This document shows, in pieces, positions 17,826 to 26,433 of a DNA stretch of 64,000 nt. The position numbers and the translations under genes were made by a program. Within the stretch, counting starts at the first letter, position 1; every line of letters starts with the position of its first letter. The notes below the pieces were generated by a model, which was given only the letters and a program-made list of their open reading frames with translations, searched no databases and was not told the DNA's origin. The DNA comes from Hyphomicrobiales bacterium (lineage in GTDB: Bacteria; Pseudomonadota; Alphaproteobacteria; Rhizobiales; Xanthobacteraceae), in the NCBI GenBank assembly GCA_017305535.1, contig JAFKKN010000010.1, positions 235,872-299,871 on the forward strand. The letters are read 5' to 3'.

Positions 17826-19010
17826 TCAGGCCCGCCAATCGTAAATCCAGTTTTGGCGGGTCAGGAGACGATGGCCGCCCACGAGCCTCATCGCAAGGTC
17901 GCGCGCGGTCGCGGCGGGCCCGGCGAGATGATAGATGCGCCCGTTCTGCCGCGCAAGATTTTGGACCCGTACAACACGCTCTCGGCGTAAATCGACGTAG
18001 CGCTTCAATGCCGCGGGGAAGTCATCTTCTTTTTCGCTCACGCATCTGGCGAGCACCGCGGCGTCCTCGATAGCCATTCCCGCGCCCTGCGCGGCGAAGG
18101 GCAACATCGCATGCGCGGCATCGCCGAGAAGGGCGACACGACCATCGACCCATCTGGTGGACGCTGGAAGTGTGAACAACGCCCATTTCCGCCAGTTCGC
18201 GACGGAAGCGATGATCGCGCGCGCCGGCTCGGACCAGCGTGATGCGGTGAAGGCGGCTCCGGCCTCGGTGGCGGTGGCCGGTACGCTCCATCCCTGATCC
18301 CGCCATTGTCCCGAACTGATTGCGACGACGTTTGTTTGCTGCCCGTTTGCCATGGGGTAAGTGACGAGATGCGCGTTGCTTCCCATCCACAGTTGGACGC
18401 AGGGTGGTGCTGCTTGATCGGGAGGTCGGCGGTTTTCGATGGTGCCGCGCCACGCGATGAGACCCGTGAAGCGTGGTTGTGTTGTTGAGTCAATTTGTCG
18501 GCGCACTGCCGACCAGAGGCCGTCCGCGCCAATTAACGCCGTCGCTGTTTGACGATGTCGCGCTTCTCCCTGTCGAAGGTCGGCTACAACGCCGTCGGCA
18601 TCCGTCACGAAATTTTCGAGCTCGTAGCCAAGCCGAAGTTCGATGAGCGGATTTGTATTGGCGTGTGCGGCGAGCGCGGCCTGCAAATCCGCGCGGTGGA
18701 TCACCCAATAAGGTGCCGCCGGGTTCGACTTGTCGAAAGGCAGACGGACCAGTTCGCCTCCGTGCGGTCCGCTCATGACGCTGACGGCATCGGGCGCGAT
18801 GGCGCGGGTAGAGAGGCTCGACTTCAATCCGAGGCCGATGAGGATGCTGCTGGCGTTGGGGGATAGCTGCAAGCCGGCGCCGGCTTCCTCGAGGCGCGCG
18901 GCCCTCTCGGCCACGATCACCTTGAAGCCCTGGCCGGCAAGCGCAAGCGCCGCGGTCAAACCTCCAATGCCGGCGCCGGCAACGAGAACCGTGGCGCGTC
19001 TGCCGCTCAC
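17826..19010 (-). CDS. FAD-dependent aromatic-type monooxygenase
   Basis: This 394-residue class A flavoprotein hydroxylase belongs to the PHBH/salicylate hydroxylase/UbiH superfamily. It has the Rossmann motif VAGAGIGGLTAALALAG at residues 11-27, the NADPH/FAD DG motif in LIGADGLWSAVRRQI, and the second FAD motif RVALLGDAAHAMLPFAAQGA with GD. Members insert one oxygen atom into an aromatic or related ring in the cytoplasm; the substrate here cannot be assigned. It could be co-transcribed with the small zinc-finger gene directly upstream (7-bp gap). Confidence 0.9.
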   Translation of the reverse strand: MSGRRATVLVAGAGIGGLTAALALAGQGFKVIVAERAARLEEAGAGLQLSPNASSILIGLGLKSSLSTRAIAPDAVSVMSGPHGGELVRLPFDKSNPAAPYWVIHRADLQAALAAHANTNPLIELRLGYELENFVTDADGVVADLRQGEARHRQTATALIGADGLWSAVRRQIDSTTQPRFTGLIAWRGTIENRRPPDQAAPPCVQLWMGSNAHLVTYPMANGQQTNVVAISSGQWRDQGWSVPATATEAGAAFTASRWSEPARAIIASVANWRKWALFTLPASTRWVDGRVALLGDAAHAMLPFAAQGAGMAIEDAAVLARCVSEKEDDFPAALKRYVDLRRERVVRVQNLARQNGRIYHLAGPAATARDLAMRLVGGHRLLTRQNWIYDWRA

Positions 19011-19017
19011 AGAGGGA

Positions 19018-19263
19018 TCAGGGTACCTTGTCCATTACCACGCATTCGGGCGGTCGCGCCGCGCCGGGGGCGAGATCGCTGGCGAAGCGATACAGCGTTG
19101 AGCAGTACGGGCAGATGATTTCGGTGTCGTTGCCCAGATCAAGGAATACGTGCGGGTGATCGAATGGCGGGTTGGAGCCCACGCACATGAATTCTTTCGA
19201 CCCGATCTCGATGACCGCCACGCCTGCGTCATTGTGAAAGTGGGGAACAACGTGATCGGACAT
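19018..19263 (-). CDS. Small zinc-finger (CHCC) domain protein
   Basis: The protein is 81 residues starting at ATG 19263 (three residues inside a longer frame). It has the zf-CHCC layout: PHFHNDAG, then FMCVGSNPPFDHPHVFLDLG, then EIICPYCSTLYRF with a CxxC pair. The Cys/His set (Cys in FMCVG, His in DHPHV, Cys-Pro-Tyr-Cys) resembles the NDUFS6-like zinc-finger domain found alone in alphaproteobacteria. In mitochondria the homologous domain belongs to complex I; the bacterial stand-alone role is not established. It lies immediately upstream of the FAD monooxygenase on the same strand. Confidence 0.82.
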   Translation of the reverse strand: MSDHVVPHFHNDAGVAVIEIGSKEFMCVGSNPPFDHPHVFLDLGNDTEIICPYCSTLYRFASDLAPGAARPPECVVMDKVP

Positions 19264-19501
19264 CTTTCTCACCTTTAATCGCGGACAGCCGCTTGGTCGC
19301 CGGGCTCAGAACCTGTCTTGGCGCCGGTCCCGGAACGCGGCGCACCATAGGGGGAGGTGAAGCTGATTCCTAGAGCGACATTGTGCCGGCTGGCAGGTCT
19401 AAATTCGACACAATCCTGACGTCTTGGAGAAGCCCTCCTTTCGTCTGGCCAGTTGCGTCGGAAATGTGGCGCAAATACCGGGCCGGCCACGAGGTATTTT
19501 G

Positions 19502-20626
19502 ATGAAACGGCGATGGACAGCGGCTGGTCTGATGGGGGTAGCGGCCTGTGCCGCGGCCTGCGTCGCGCTGTGGCCCCATGCCGAACGGGCAGCGGTGGTT
19601 CTCGCAGCCAGCAACGATCCCGTGACCCTGTCTGATATCCAGCTTGATTCCGCGCTATGGAACGATCCCGGTCTACTGGAACGAGAGGCCGAGGCCGCGC
19701 TGGCTGCCGGCGATATTGATCTCGCGGGTAGTTTTCTTGACGTCGCTGCTGCTCGGAATGCGGCGTTTCCCGAGGGGTTGCGAACACGGATTGCCGAAGC
19801 GGTCAGCCGAGAAAATTCCGTTGGAGGACTGGCGGAGCGATTTGCTACCGGGCTTGTGACGGGAAATGCGGAGGACGCGGTGGGCCTGACCGGTGCAATG
19901 ACCGGCGACTTGTTCGCGTTTGGCGACATTCGCGATGTCGTGCGCGAAGGCAAGAATGTGGTGATGGGCGAGGATGGTGATCGCGTCATTCTTGGCCTCG
20001 CGGCGGCCGGGCTCGTGGTCACCGCAGCGACCTATGTATCGGTCGGCGGCGCGGCGCCGGTGCGTGCCGGGCTGACGATGGTGAAAGATGCCCGTAAGGC
20101 CGGACGAATGGGCGAGGGATTGTCACGGTGGGCGGGTCGTTCGGCGCGTGATCTGGTGGATACTCCGGTATTGCAGAAGGCGCTGGCGAGCGGTTCGTTC
20201 GCCCATCCCGGTCAGTTGGTGCCAGCGATCAAGGCTGCATTCCGTGCCGAGAAGGCTGGCGCACTCGTCCGTGTGGCAAAGGATGTTAGCCGCATTGGAA
20301 AACGCGCCGGAACGCGCGGCGCTTTCGATGCAATGAAATTAGCCGATGGGCCAAAGGATATCGCCAGGGCGGCCCGGCTCGCCGAAGCCAAGGGTGGTCA
20401 GACCCGGGCAATTCTGAAAATGTTTGGGCGCGGCGCACTGGTGCTGGCGGCGGGCGCATTCGATCTCGCACTCTGGGTGTTCTGGGCGCTTGCCGCGTTG
20501 CTCGGTTTTGTCGTGTCGATCAAGACGACGACTGAGCATCTCACTTTGTCCTGGTTGCGGCGTCGGAAAGCGGTGCGCGGAAAGCTATGTCAGACGGCGA
20601 TATCTGCATCGCCCGTGATCGCATAG
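19502..20626 (+). CDS. Conserved membrane protein of unknown function
   Basis: The 374-residue protein has an N-terminal membrane or signal segment (TAAGLMGVAACAAACVALWP), a long Ala/Gly-rich central region with a hydrophobic stretch (VILGLAAAGLVVTAATYVSV), amphipathic helices rich in Lys/Arg, and a C-terminal membrane segment (LALWVFWALAALLGFVVSI). I start it at ATG 19502. No catalytic motif is visible and I do not recognise a named family. It stands alone between the zinc-finger gene and an alpha/beta hydrolase. Confidence 0.75.
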   Translation: MKRRWTAAGLMGVAACAAACVALWPHAERAAVVLAASNDPVTLSDIQLDSALWNDPGLLEREAEAALAAGDIDLAGSFLDVAAARNAAFPEGLRTRIAEAVSRENSVGGLAERFATGLVTGNAEDAVGLTGAMTGDLFAFGDIRDVVREGKNVVMGEDGDRVILGLAAAGLVVTAATYVSVGGAAPVRAGLTMVKDARKAGRMGEGLSRWAGRSARDLVDTPVLQKALASGSFAHPGQLVPAIKAAFRAEKAGALVRVAKDVSRIGKRAGTRGAFDAMKLADGPKDIARAARLAEAKGGQTRAILKMFGRGALVLAAGAFDLALWVFWALAALLGFVVSIKTTTEHLTLSWLRRRKAVRGKLCQTAISASPVIA

Positions 20627-20705
20627 CCGGCCTCTGGCCTCGTCTGTGACAGTTGCTTAAACAGAGCAAACTGTTGGCCTTCGAACCTTCCTCCTGTCCC
20701 ACTCA

Positions 20706-21470
20706 ATGGAATCAAAGATGCCGAGCTTTCACAACGGCGCCGTCGAAATCGCCTATCTCGATGAGGGCGAGGGCGAGCCGATCATCCTGGTTCACGGTTT
20801 CGCATCCAGCAAAAACGTCAACTGGGTTTATCCGACCTGGGTTTCCGAGCTGAAGAAGCACGGGCGGCGGGTGATTGCGCTGGATAATCGCGGCCATGGA
20901 GACTCGACCAAACTTTACGATCAGGAAGATTATCACCTCGGCATCATGGCGGGCGATGTGCTGGCCCTGATGAATCATCTCGGGCTGGAGCGGGCCGACA
21001 TGATGGGTTACTCGCTCGGCGCGCGGCTAACAGGTTATCTCGCGCAAAGCCAGCCGCAACGTCTGCGTTCGGCGATCTTCGGTGGCCTCGGGATCGGCAT
21101 GATCGAGGGCGGCGGCCCCGGTGAGAATGTCGCCAAGGCGCTCGAGGCTGAATCCCTCGAGGACGTGACCGATCCGATGGGGCGGATGTTTCGCGCTTTC
21201 GCTGACCAGACGCGGTCGGATCGCAGAGCGCTCGCGGCATGCCTGCGCGGATCGCGGCGGTTGGCGACCCGCGAGGAGGCGGCCAGCATCGTCGTTCCGT
21301 CGCTGATTGCGGTGGGCACCACGGATCTGATTGCCGGCTCGGCGCACGCGCTCGCCGCGATTATTCCTAATTCCGAGGTGTTGGACATCCCGGGGCGCGA
21401 CCACATGCGCGCCGTCGGCGATCGTGTTTACAAAGCCGGTGTGCTGGATTTTCTGTCGCGGCGTCCCTGA
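20706..21470 (+). CDS. Alpha/beta hydrolase
   Basis: This 254-residue cytoplasmic hydrolase has the oxyanion HG motif in IILVHGFASS, the strand-loop RRVIALDNRGHGDSTK, the nucleophile elbow MGYSLGARLTGYLA (Ser about residue 101), an acid region around VGTTDLIAG and the catalytic His in IPGRDHMRAVG. The catalytic triad therefore looks complete. Substrate type (ester, lactone or C-C bond) cannot be told from the sequence. A start at ATG 20718 is possible. Confidence 0.9.
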   Translation: MESKMPSFHNGAVEIAYLDEGEGEPIILVHGFASSKNVNWVYPTWVSELKKHGRRVIALDNRGHGDSTKLYDQEDYHLGIMAGDVLALMNHLGLERADMMGYSLGARLTGYLAQSQPQRLRSAIFGGLGIGMIEGGGPGENVAKALEAESLEDVTDPMGRMFRAFADQTRSDRRALAACLRGSRRLATREEAASIVVPSLIAVGTTDLIAGSAHALAAIIPNSEVLDIPGRDHMRAVGDRVYKAGVLDFLSRRP

Positions 21471-21478
21471 GACGCGCC

Positions 21479-22915
21479 TCAGGGGTTGGCAATATGGTCC
21501 TGGTCCGTCGGATGAGGACGCTTTGAACGGAATAATTCGGCAGCGATCAGGACAACCAGCACCGCGATCCACACCATGCGTGCGCCGTAGCGATCATGCG
21601 GTCCCGAAATGACGCCGCAGAGAAAGGCATTGCCGAGCAGCGCCAGCGCGACCGTCGCGGCGAGCAGGCCGAGATTGTCCAGCCGCCGTCGCCACAGTGC
21701 TCGGCCAAGCAGCGCGACCAACAGCAGCATGGCAAGCAGCGCGACCGGGACGTGAATCCAATTGATCGAGGTGAAGTTGATATCCCAGTGCTGCTGATGA
21801 GCCGCGCGCATCGCGGCCGTCTGCGTTGGAAGGTAACGCTCGATGATGCCGTAGGTGTGCGGTATCCAGCCGTTGGTTCCTTCGCCGGTGCCGACCATAT
21901 GGAGTTGTGTCGCGGTGGCCATGAGGGCGGCTTCGATCTGCCATAGGGGATAGGCGGTCAGTGATTTCGCGGCGATGAATCCCATCTCGTCGTCCATGCC
22001 TTCGAAGCGGCCGAGCTTGTTGAAAATGCTGTCGTTGGCCCAAAGAAATTCATCCGCGGTCGCGGGGAGTTGGTTGCGATACGGGCAGAGCTTGAGCTTG
22101 ATGGTGTCGCAATGGTCGTTGAGGTAGCGGGCGACAATGCCGTCCTGCATCATTCGGCCGAACGTCACGCCGGGGCCACCGGGAGTCCATGCCAACTGAC
22201 CTGACAGCGCATAGTTGGCGGCAACCAGCAGTATGGCGCTGACGGCCACGGCAACGGTTCCCTGGGTCAGCCCACCCATAGTGAGGCGCGGGCGGAGCCA
22301 CGGCAGCAACACCCAGCCAGCAACGCAAAGCCCGAACAGCACACCGAATGTCGCGCTGTGGGTTGCGGCGGCGAAGGCCGTGAACGCGAACAGCGCGATC
22401 TTCTCCGCCCGCGAAAGACGATCGCCATGGGCCGCAAGCAGGAACAGCGTCAGCACCGCGAGCCCGGCGAAGATGTCGGTGATCAGCATTGACGCGAGCC
22501 ACGGCAAAGCCGTGGTCAGGATGAGGATCAACGTGATTCCGGCAAGGCGGAGCGGGCGGGCCAGTCCCAATACCCGAAGGGTGAGATGAAGCACCCAGAG
22601 TGTCACGACCGACTGGAACGCCAGATTGAGCCAGAAATACGAGCTCTCGCCGAAATGAAGGTAGAGGCCGTAGACCGTGGAACGGCTGGGAACAAGATAG
22701 CCTTCATACCAGCGGGCCAGATAGCCGCCAGTATCGTATTGGAGCAATGGGTAACCGTTCCAGATCGCCGGCGCGATCAGCAGGACGGCGACGGTTGCGA
22801 CCGCGAGGAAACCGGACATAGCCCAGCGCGAGGCTGCGGGTGCGCCTGCGGGCAAGATCTGCGTGCTAATGGACGTGTCCCCTCTGATCCCGATGGATAG
22901 GATGCTTAAATCCAA
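21479..22915 (-). CDS. Polytopic membrane protein, GT-C glycosyltransferase-like
   Basis: The 478-residue protein has roughly ten membrane helices. The first periplasmic loop begins PLLQYDTGGYLARWYEGYLVPSR, and a later helix includes LASMLITDIFAGLAVLTLFLL. This layout, with an acidic residue in the first large loop, resembles GT-C enzymes that use polyprenyl-linked sugars, but no diagnostic motif is certain. A large soluble loop (about residues 225-345) precedes the last helices. It is convergent with the hydrolase gene (9-bp gap) and divergent from cysE. Named function not assigned. Confidence 0.75.
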   Translation of the reverse strand: MDLSILSIGIRGDTSISTQILPAGAPAASRWAMSGFLAVATVAVLLIAPAIWNGYPLLQYDTGGYLARWYEGYLVPSRSTVYGLYLHFGESSYFWLNLAFQSVVTLWVLHLTLRVLGLARPLRLAGITLILILTTALPWLASMLITDIFAGLAVLTLFLLAAHGDRLSRAEKIALFAFTAFAAATHSATFGVLFGLCVAGWVLLPWLRPRLTMGGLTQGTVAVAVSAILLVAANYALSGQLAWTPGGPGVTFGRMMQDGIVARYLNDHCDTIKLKLCPYRNQLPATADEFLWANDSIFNKLGRFEGMDDEMGFIAAKSLTAYPLWQIEAALMATATQLHMVGTGEGTNGWIPHTYGIIERYLPTQTAAMRAAHQQHWDINFTSINWIHVPVALLAMLLLVALLGRALWRRRLDNLGLLAATVALALLGNAFLCGVISGPHDRYGARMVWIAVLVVLIAAELFRSKRPHPTDQDHIANP

Positions 22916-23159
22916 CCGGTTTCCTAGTCGATAAATAGTTGCAACTCTTGCGGTCCGGTCGATTGCGTTGGCCGATCCGCGAACCTATGTCCCGTCAATC
23001 TTGGTGAATTGGAGTGAATTTGCGGGCAATTCGGAGTTGTTTCTCGCCCTTTCAGGCAATTTGCCGGCAAATTTCGTATTTTGGCGCATATCTCGGGCAG
23101 CGGACAGAAGCGACCGAGGTGTGTTATAGATCGGGTCACTCGGACAGCATGAGAGCCGC

Positions 23160-23987
23160 ATGGTAGTGCATCACGTCAATCCGCAGAACGTCAAATTGGC
23201 AGCCCTCGATCCGATCTGGGATCGCGTGCGGACGGAGGCGGAAGATATCGTTCGCCGCGAACCCGAACTGGCTGCTTTCATTTTCAGCTCGGTGCTTCAT
23301 CACTCCCGCCTCGAGGCGGCGGTTGTGCATCGGGTCGCCGAACGGCTCGACCATTCGGCATTGTCGGGCGACCTGATCCGGCAGACCTTCGATGAAGCCT
23401 TGCGGGACGATCCTGATATCGGCAATGCCTTTCGCGCTGATCTGGTGGCGGTCTATGATCGCGATCCCGCGACATCGCGGTTCATCGATCCGTTGCTTTA
23501 CTTCAAGGGATTTCACGCCATCCAAACCCATCGTTTGGCGCACTGGCTTTATCTCAAGGGACGCAAGGATTTTGCTTACTATCTGCAAAGCCGATCGTCC
23601 GCGGTGTTTCAGACCGACATCAACCCGGCGGCGAAAATCGGCCGCGGGATATTCCTCGATCATGCCACCGGCTTCGTCGTCGGTGAAACGGCCGTCATCG
23701 AAGACGACGTCTCCATCCTGCATGGTGTGACGCTGGGCGGCACCGGCAAGGAGAACGAAGACCGCCATCCGAAAATTCGCCGCGGTGTTTTGATCGGTGC
23801 CGGCGCGAAAATTCTCGGTAATATCGAGATCGGGCATTGCGCGCGGATCGCCGCAGGCTCCGTTGTCGTGAAGCCGGTACCGCACAATGTGACGGTCGCA
23901 GGCGTTCCCGCGAAGGTGGTGGGCGAAGCCGGTTGCGCCGAGCCGTCACGCACGATGGATCAGATGCTGCACGCCACGGGGCTTTGA
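23160..23987 (+). CDS. cysE: Serine O-acetyltransferase
   Basis: The 275-residue cytoplasmic enzyme makes O-acetylserine from serine and acetyl-CoA, the first step of cysteine synthesis. The N-terminal helical SATase domain runs to about residue 140. The left-handed beta-helix of hexapeptide repeats follows, with the catalytic region HATGFVVGETAVIEDDVSIL and HGVTLGGTGKENEDRHPKI. The tail after GVPAKVVGEAG is longer than needed for catalysis and is where CysE docks to CysK and receives cysteine feedback. No cysK gene is adjacent. Confidence 0.95.
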   Translation: MVVHHVNPQNVKLAALDPIWDRVRTEAEDIVRREPELAAFIFSSVLHHSRLEAAVVHRVAERLDHSALSGDLIRQTFDEALRDDPDIGNAFRADLVAVYDRDPATSRFIDPLLYFKGFHAIQTHRLAHWLYLKGRKDFAYYLQSRSSAVFQTDINPAAKIGRGIFLDHATGFVVGETAVIEDDVSILHGVTLGGTGKENEDRHPKIRRGVLIGAGAKILGNIEIGHCARIAAGSVVVKPVPHNVTVAGVPAKVVGEAGCAEPSRTMDQMLHATGL

Positions 23988-24091
23988 AGTCCGCTGGTTG
24001 TTTGACACGCGAATTCGTATAGACAGAGCCATAGCAGTCGGCGGTTTCTCAGGTTAAAACGCCGCCGGACTTTGTTGTATTGGAGACGCTT

Positions 24092-24310
24092 GTGAACGTT
24101 CAGGAAGTCAGGAAGCTCGACGCCTATTTGAAGCGGCTGTTCGGCAATCCAAAAATTCGCGTGGTGCCGCGTCCTAAGAAGGATGACTCCGCCGAGGTTT
24201 ATATTGGCGAAGAGTTTATCGGCGTGCTGTTCGTGGACGACGAGGACGATGACCGTTCGTTCCAGTTCCAGATGGCGATTCTGGAAGACGATCTCGTCGA
24301 CGAAGAGTAG
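24092..24310 (+). CDS. DUF3126 family protein
   Basis: This small acidic protein of 72 residues starts at GTG 24092, which has GGAG six bases upstream; a TTG at 24080 is an alternative. The sequence VRKLDAYLKRLFGNPKIRVV, then EVYIGEEFIGVLFVDDEDDD, matches the DUF3126 family, nearly invariant in alphaproteobacteria. Its function is not established. The C-terminus is strongly acidic. It lies 104 bp downstream of cysE. Confidence 0.9.
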   Translation: MNVQEVRKLDAYLKRLFGNPKIRVVPRPKKDDSAEVYIGEEFIGVLFVDDEDDDRSFQFQMAILEDDLVDEE

Positions 24311-24359
24311 GTATTCGAGCCTACGTCCTGCACGGTTCGGACTTTTGCGCGCGGCGACG

Positions 24360-25079
24360 TTAGTCGCGCGTGCTGCGCAATCGCTCTGTTAAAGCATCCA
24401 TCGCGACAACGACATCACGCCAATGGCCCAGCCATTGGCGTGGAAAGCGGAACGTCAGGTCCGCGCCGTTGATGCGACGTTCAGACAAACATGTTCCGGG
24501 TGTTTCGCGATCACGTGTGCAGCGGGCGACAAACTGTTTGTCCTGTGCCTGCGCCAATAGCAAATCCTCTTGCTCGTAAGGCGTGCCGTCACGGAATGCC
24601 TGAAGCATCAGACCCTCCGCGACCACTGACTGCGTCGGTTCGAGATAGCGCGGGTAAATGGTTTGCAGCCGCGTTTCCGGAGACATCGCGCCGTGATGTT
24701 CGGCGATCGATAGAAAAATCCGCTTGATGGCATCCTGCGCTTCCTCGACGGTATCGGCGCTGACATGGCGCGGCGTGCCGGGCGGCTCAAGCGACGGATA
24801 GTCGAAGCCGAGGTCCACGCGTTCCTGCGGTCCGGAATGGCGCTGGACTTTCTCGCGGATGGCCTTCGCCGGAATGTTGAACAGTGTGCCGCCGATGCTG
24901 ATGGGGAGCGGTATGGGTTGTTCGGGCGGTGCCGGCCGCCAGGTCGGCCATAGCAGGTAAGTAATCAGGGCGACAGCGCTGATGCTGAGCAGGCCCGACA
25001 ACAAGGCCATGCCGTAATAGCGGCGTTGCGGCCGTCGACGGCGCTGCGGCGGGTTGGAAGACGACGTGAGTGTTGTCAT
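24360..25079 (-). CDS. Membrane-anchored protein of unknown function
   Basis: The 239-residue protein has a basic cytoplasmic N-terminus (PPQRRRRPQRRYYG), one membrane helix (MALLSGLLSISAVALITYLLW, residues 22-42) and a periplasmic domain of about 190 residues. The periplasmic part has a pair of Cys (ARCTRDRETPGTCLSERR) that may form a disulphide. I do not recognise the family. The ATG at 25079 is preferred to the TTG at 25085. A perfect CtrA-type site lies in the spacer upstream (25248-25262), shared with the divergent gene. Confidence 0.72.
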   Translation of the reverse strand: MTTLTSSSNPPQRRRRPQRRYYGMALLSGLLSISAVALITYLLWPTWRPAPPEQPIPLPISIGGTLFNIPAKAIREKVQRHSGPQERVDLGFDYPSLEPPGTPRHVSADTVEEAQDAIKRIFLSIAEHHGAMSPETRLQTIYPRYLEPTQSVVAEGLMLQAFRDGTPYEQEDLLLAQAQDKQFVARCTRDRETPGTCLSERRINGADLTFRFPRQWLGHWRDVVVAMDALTERLRSTRD

Positions 25080-25247
25080 GGACAACCGGGACCTTGTCTC
25101 GCGCGGTGGTTCGAAAACGCGTTCCGTGCTCGGCCATTGACCGAATCACTCGCCAATATGCCATGGCGATGCGCCGGCGTGCGCGCCGCGACAGCGACGT
25201 CGAAACACAAATTTGCGTTTTGGGCGATCGCGGTTCCGGCGCGATCG

Positions 25248-25262
25248 TTAACCTTTTCTTAA
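25248..25262. promoter_or_regulatory. Perfect CtrA-type site TTAA-N7-TTAA
   Basis: TTAA, seven bases, TTAA matches the full CtrA recognition sequence. It lies 67 bp upstream of the membrane-protein gene at 25330 and 168 bp upstream of the divergent gene at 25079. The AT-rich site stands out in GC-rich DNA. Binding is inferred from the motif alone. Confidence 0.55.
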
Positions 25263-25329
25263 GGATAAAGTGGCGGCCCAAGCCCGATCCTGCCAAGCAT
25301 GACGCGCCAATTGTCGGGAAGGGGCGCCC

Positions 25330-25659
25330 ATGTCTCCGGATGCATTGAATTCGCTGTTCTCACTGCTCATCGGGTTCGCGCTCGCCGGCGCGCTGGTGAG
25401 CGGCTATCAGGCGTTGGTGCAACGTCCGGCCGGGTTCGGGTTGTTGCAGCAGGAGGCGATGACACGCTCGTTCGCGGCGGTACCTTTCCTCGTCTTCGCC
25501 GCGCCCTTCATCATCATGCGCAACACGCTGCGCGGCCGCCAGCTCGAGCGCCGTCGTGTCGAATTCGTGATGATGGCGACAGTGCTGTCCGGGTTCTGGA
25601 GCCTGATGTCGGGTACCTTCATTGTGATGACGTTGCGTGCGATGGGTTTGTTTGCCTGA
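25330..25659 (+). CDS. Small conserved inner-membrane protein
   Basis: The 109-residue protein has three predicted membrane helices (LFSLLIGFALAGALVSGY; SFAAVPFLVFAAPFIIM; VEFVMMATVLSGFWSLMSGT), joined by a basic loop NTLRGRQLERRR. It looks like a family common in Bradyrhizobium relatives, probably a DUF, but I cannot name it with certainty. The upstream CtrA-type site suggests cell-cycle-linked expression. The gene is followed 89 bp later by a gamma-carbonic anhydrase. Confidence 0.78.
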   Translation: MSPDALNSLFSLLIGFALAGALVSGYQALVQRPAGFGLLQQEAMTRSFAAVPFLVFAAPFIIMRNTLRGRQLERRRVEFVMMATVLSGFWSLMSGTFIVMTLRAMGLFA

Positions 25660-25748
25660 GGCGGCGCGGCTTCAGGGCGCAATTTTGCATCGGCACCGCG
25701 TTAGCGTAGCATCGGCCGCATCCCGCATTTCAGAAACCAGGATACCTC

Positions 25749-26279
25749 ATGGCGATTTACGAACTCGATGGACAGGCGCCCGAACTCCCCGCCGATGGCG
25801 ACTGTTTTGTTGCCGACACCGCTGCGGCGGTCGGCAAGATCCGGATGCATAAGGGATCGAGCATCTGGTTCGGGGCCGTCCTACGTGGCGACAACGAGTG
25901 GATCGAGCTCGGCGAGAATTCCAACATTCAGGACAATTGCACCTGCCACACCGATCCTGGATTTCCGCTGACCATCGGTAAGAACTGCACCATCGGCCAT
26001 AACGTGATCCTGCACGGCTGCACCATCGAGGATGGCGCGCTGATCGGGATGGGCGCGATTGTGATGAATGGCGCGCGCATTCGGCGCGGCTGCGTTGTCG
26101 GCGCCGGCGCTGTGATCACCGAAGGCAAGGAATTTCCGGAGCGTTCGCTGATCATCGGCGCGCCCGCGCGCGTGATCCGCACGCTCGAGCCTGAGCAGGT
26201 GGAAGCCATGACGCGCGGCGCCGGCTTCTACGTCGCCAACGGCGCGCGTTTCAAGAAGGGCCTGAAGAAGATCGGCTGA
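25749..26279 (+). CDS. Gamma-class carbonic anhydrase family protein
   Basis: The 176-residue protein is a left-handed beta-helix protein that forms trimers with zinc between subunits. The three metal-ligand histidines are visible: one in NCTCHTDPGF and two in CTIGHNVILHGCTI. The N-terminal ELDGQAPELPADGDCFVADTA and the repeat region to GAPARVIRTL are typical of the YrdA/CaiE group, so catalytic carbonic anhydrase activity is not guaranteed. It is cytoplasmic with no neighbour of obvious related function. Confidence 0.92.
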   Translation: MAIYELDGQAPELPADGDCFVADTAAAVGKIRMHKGSSIWFGAVLRGDNEWIELGENSNIQDNCTCHTDPGFPLTIGKNCTIGHNVILHGCTIEDGALIGMGAIVMNGARIRRGCVVGAGAVITEGKEFPERSLIIGAPARVIRTLEPEQVEAMTRGAGFYVANGARFKKGLKKIG

Positions 26280-26343
26280 TTGCCACCATCTCACGCCGCG
26301 TCGACGAACCTTATCGCGACAAGTCCATCGCAAAAAAAAAGGT

Positions 26344-26373
26344 GCGGCCAGCCTTTGGGGGAAGGCTGGCCGC
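26344..26373 (-). terminator. Terminator of the transglutaminase-like protease gene
   Basis: A 12-bp perfect hairpin (arms 26344-26355 and 26362-26373) is followed on the minus strand by ACC and a run of nine T (26332-26340). It ends the minus-strand transcript 60 bp after the stop codon. The loop on that strand is CCCCCA, which adds to the C-rich character of this 3' end. Confidence 0.85.
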
Positions 26374-26374
26374 G

Positions 26375-26421
26375 CGCGATCCGGTCTTGGACGGGGAGGG
26401 GTGGGGGACGACCGGGTCGCG
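26375..26421. repeat. Hairpin with GC-skewed 18-bp loop motif (copy 1)
   Basis: Arms 26375-26386 and 26410-26421 pair over 12 bp (one G-U on the plus strand, one A-C mismatch on the minus). They frame a loop holding CGGGGAGGGGTGGGGGAC (26392-26409). The same 18-mer occurs at 29036-29053. In the transglutaminase transcript (minus strand) the loop is C-rich, CCCCCACCCCTCCCC, which would be complementary to purine-rich ribosome-binding sites. The structure lies between the stop codon and the terminator. Confidence 0.6.
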
Positions 26422-26433
26422 TATCTCCTTCTG

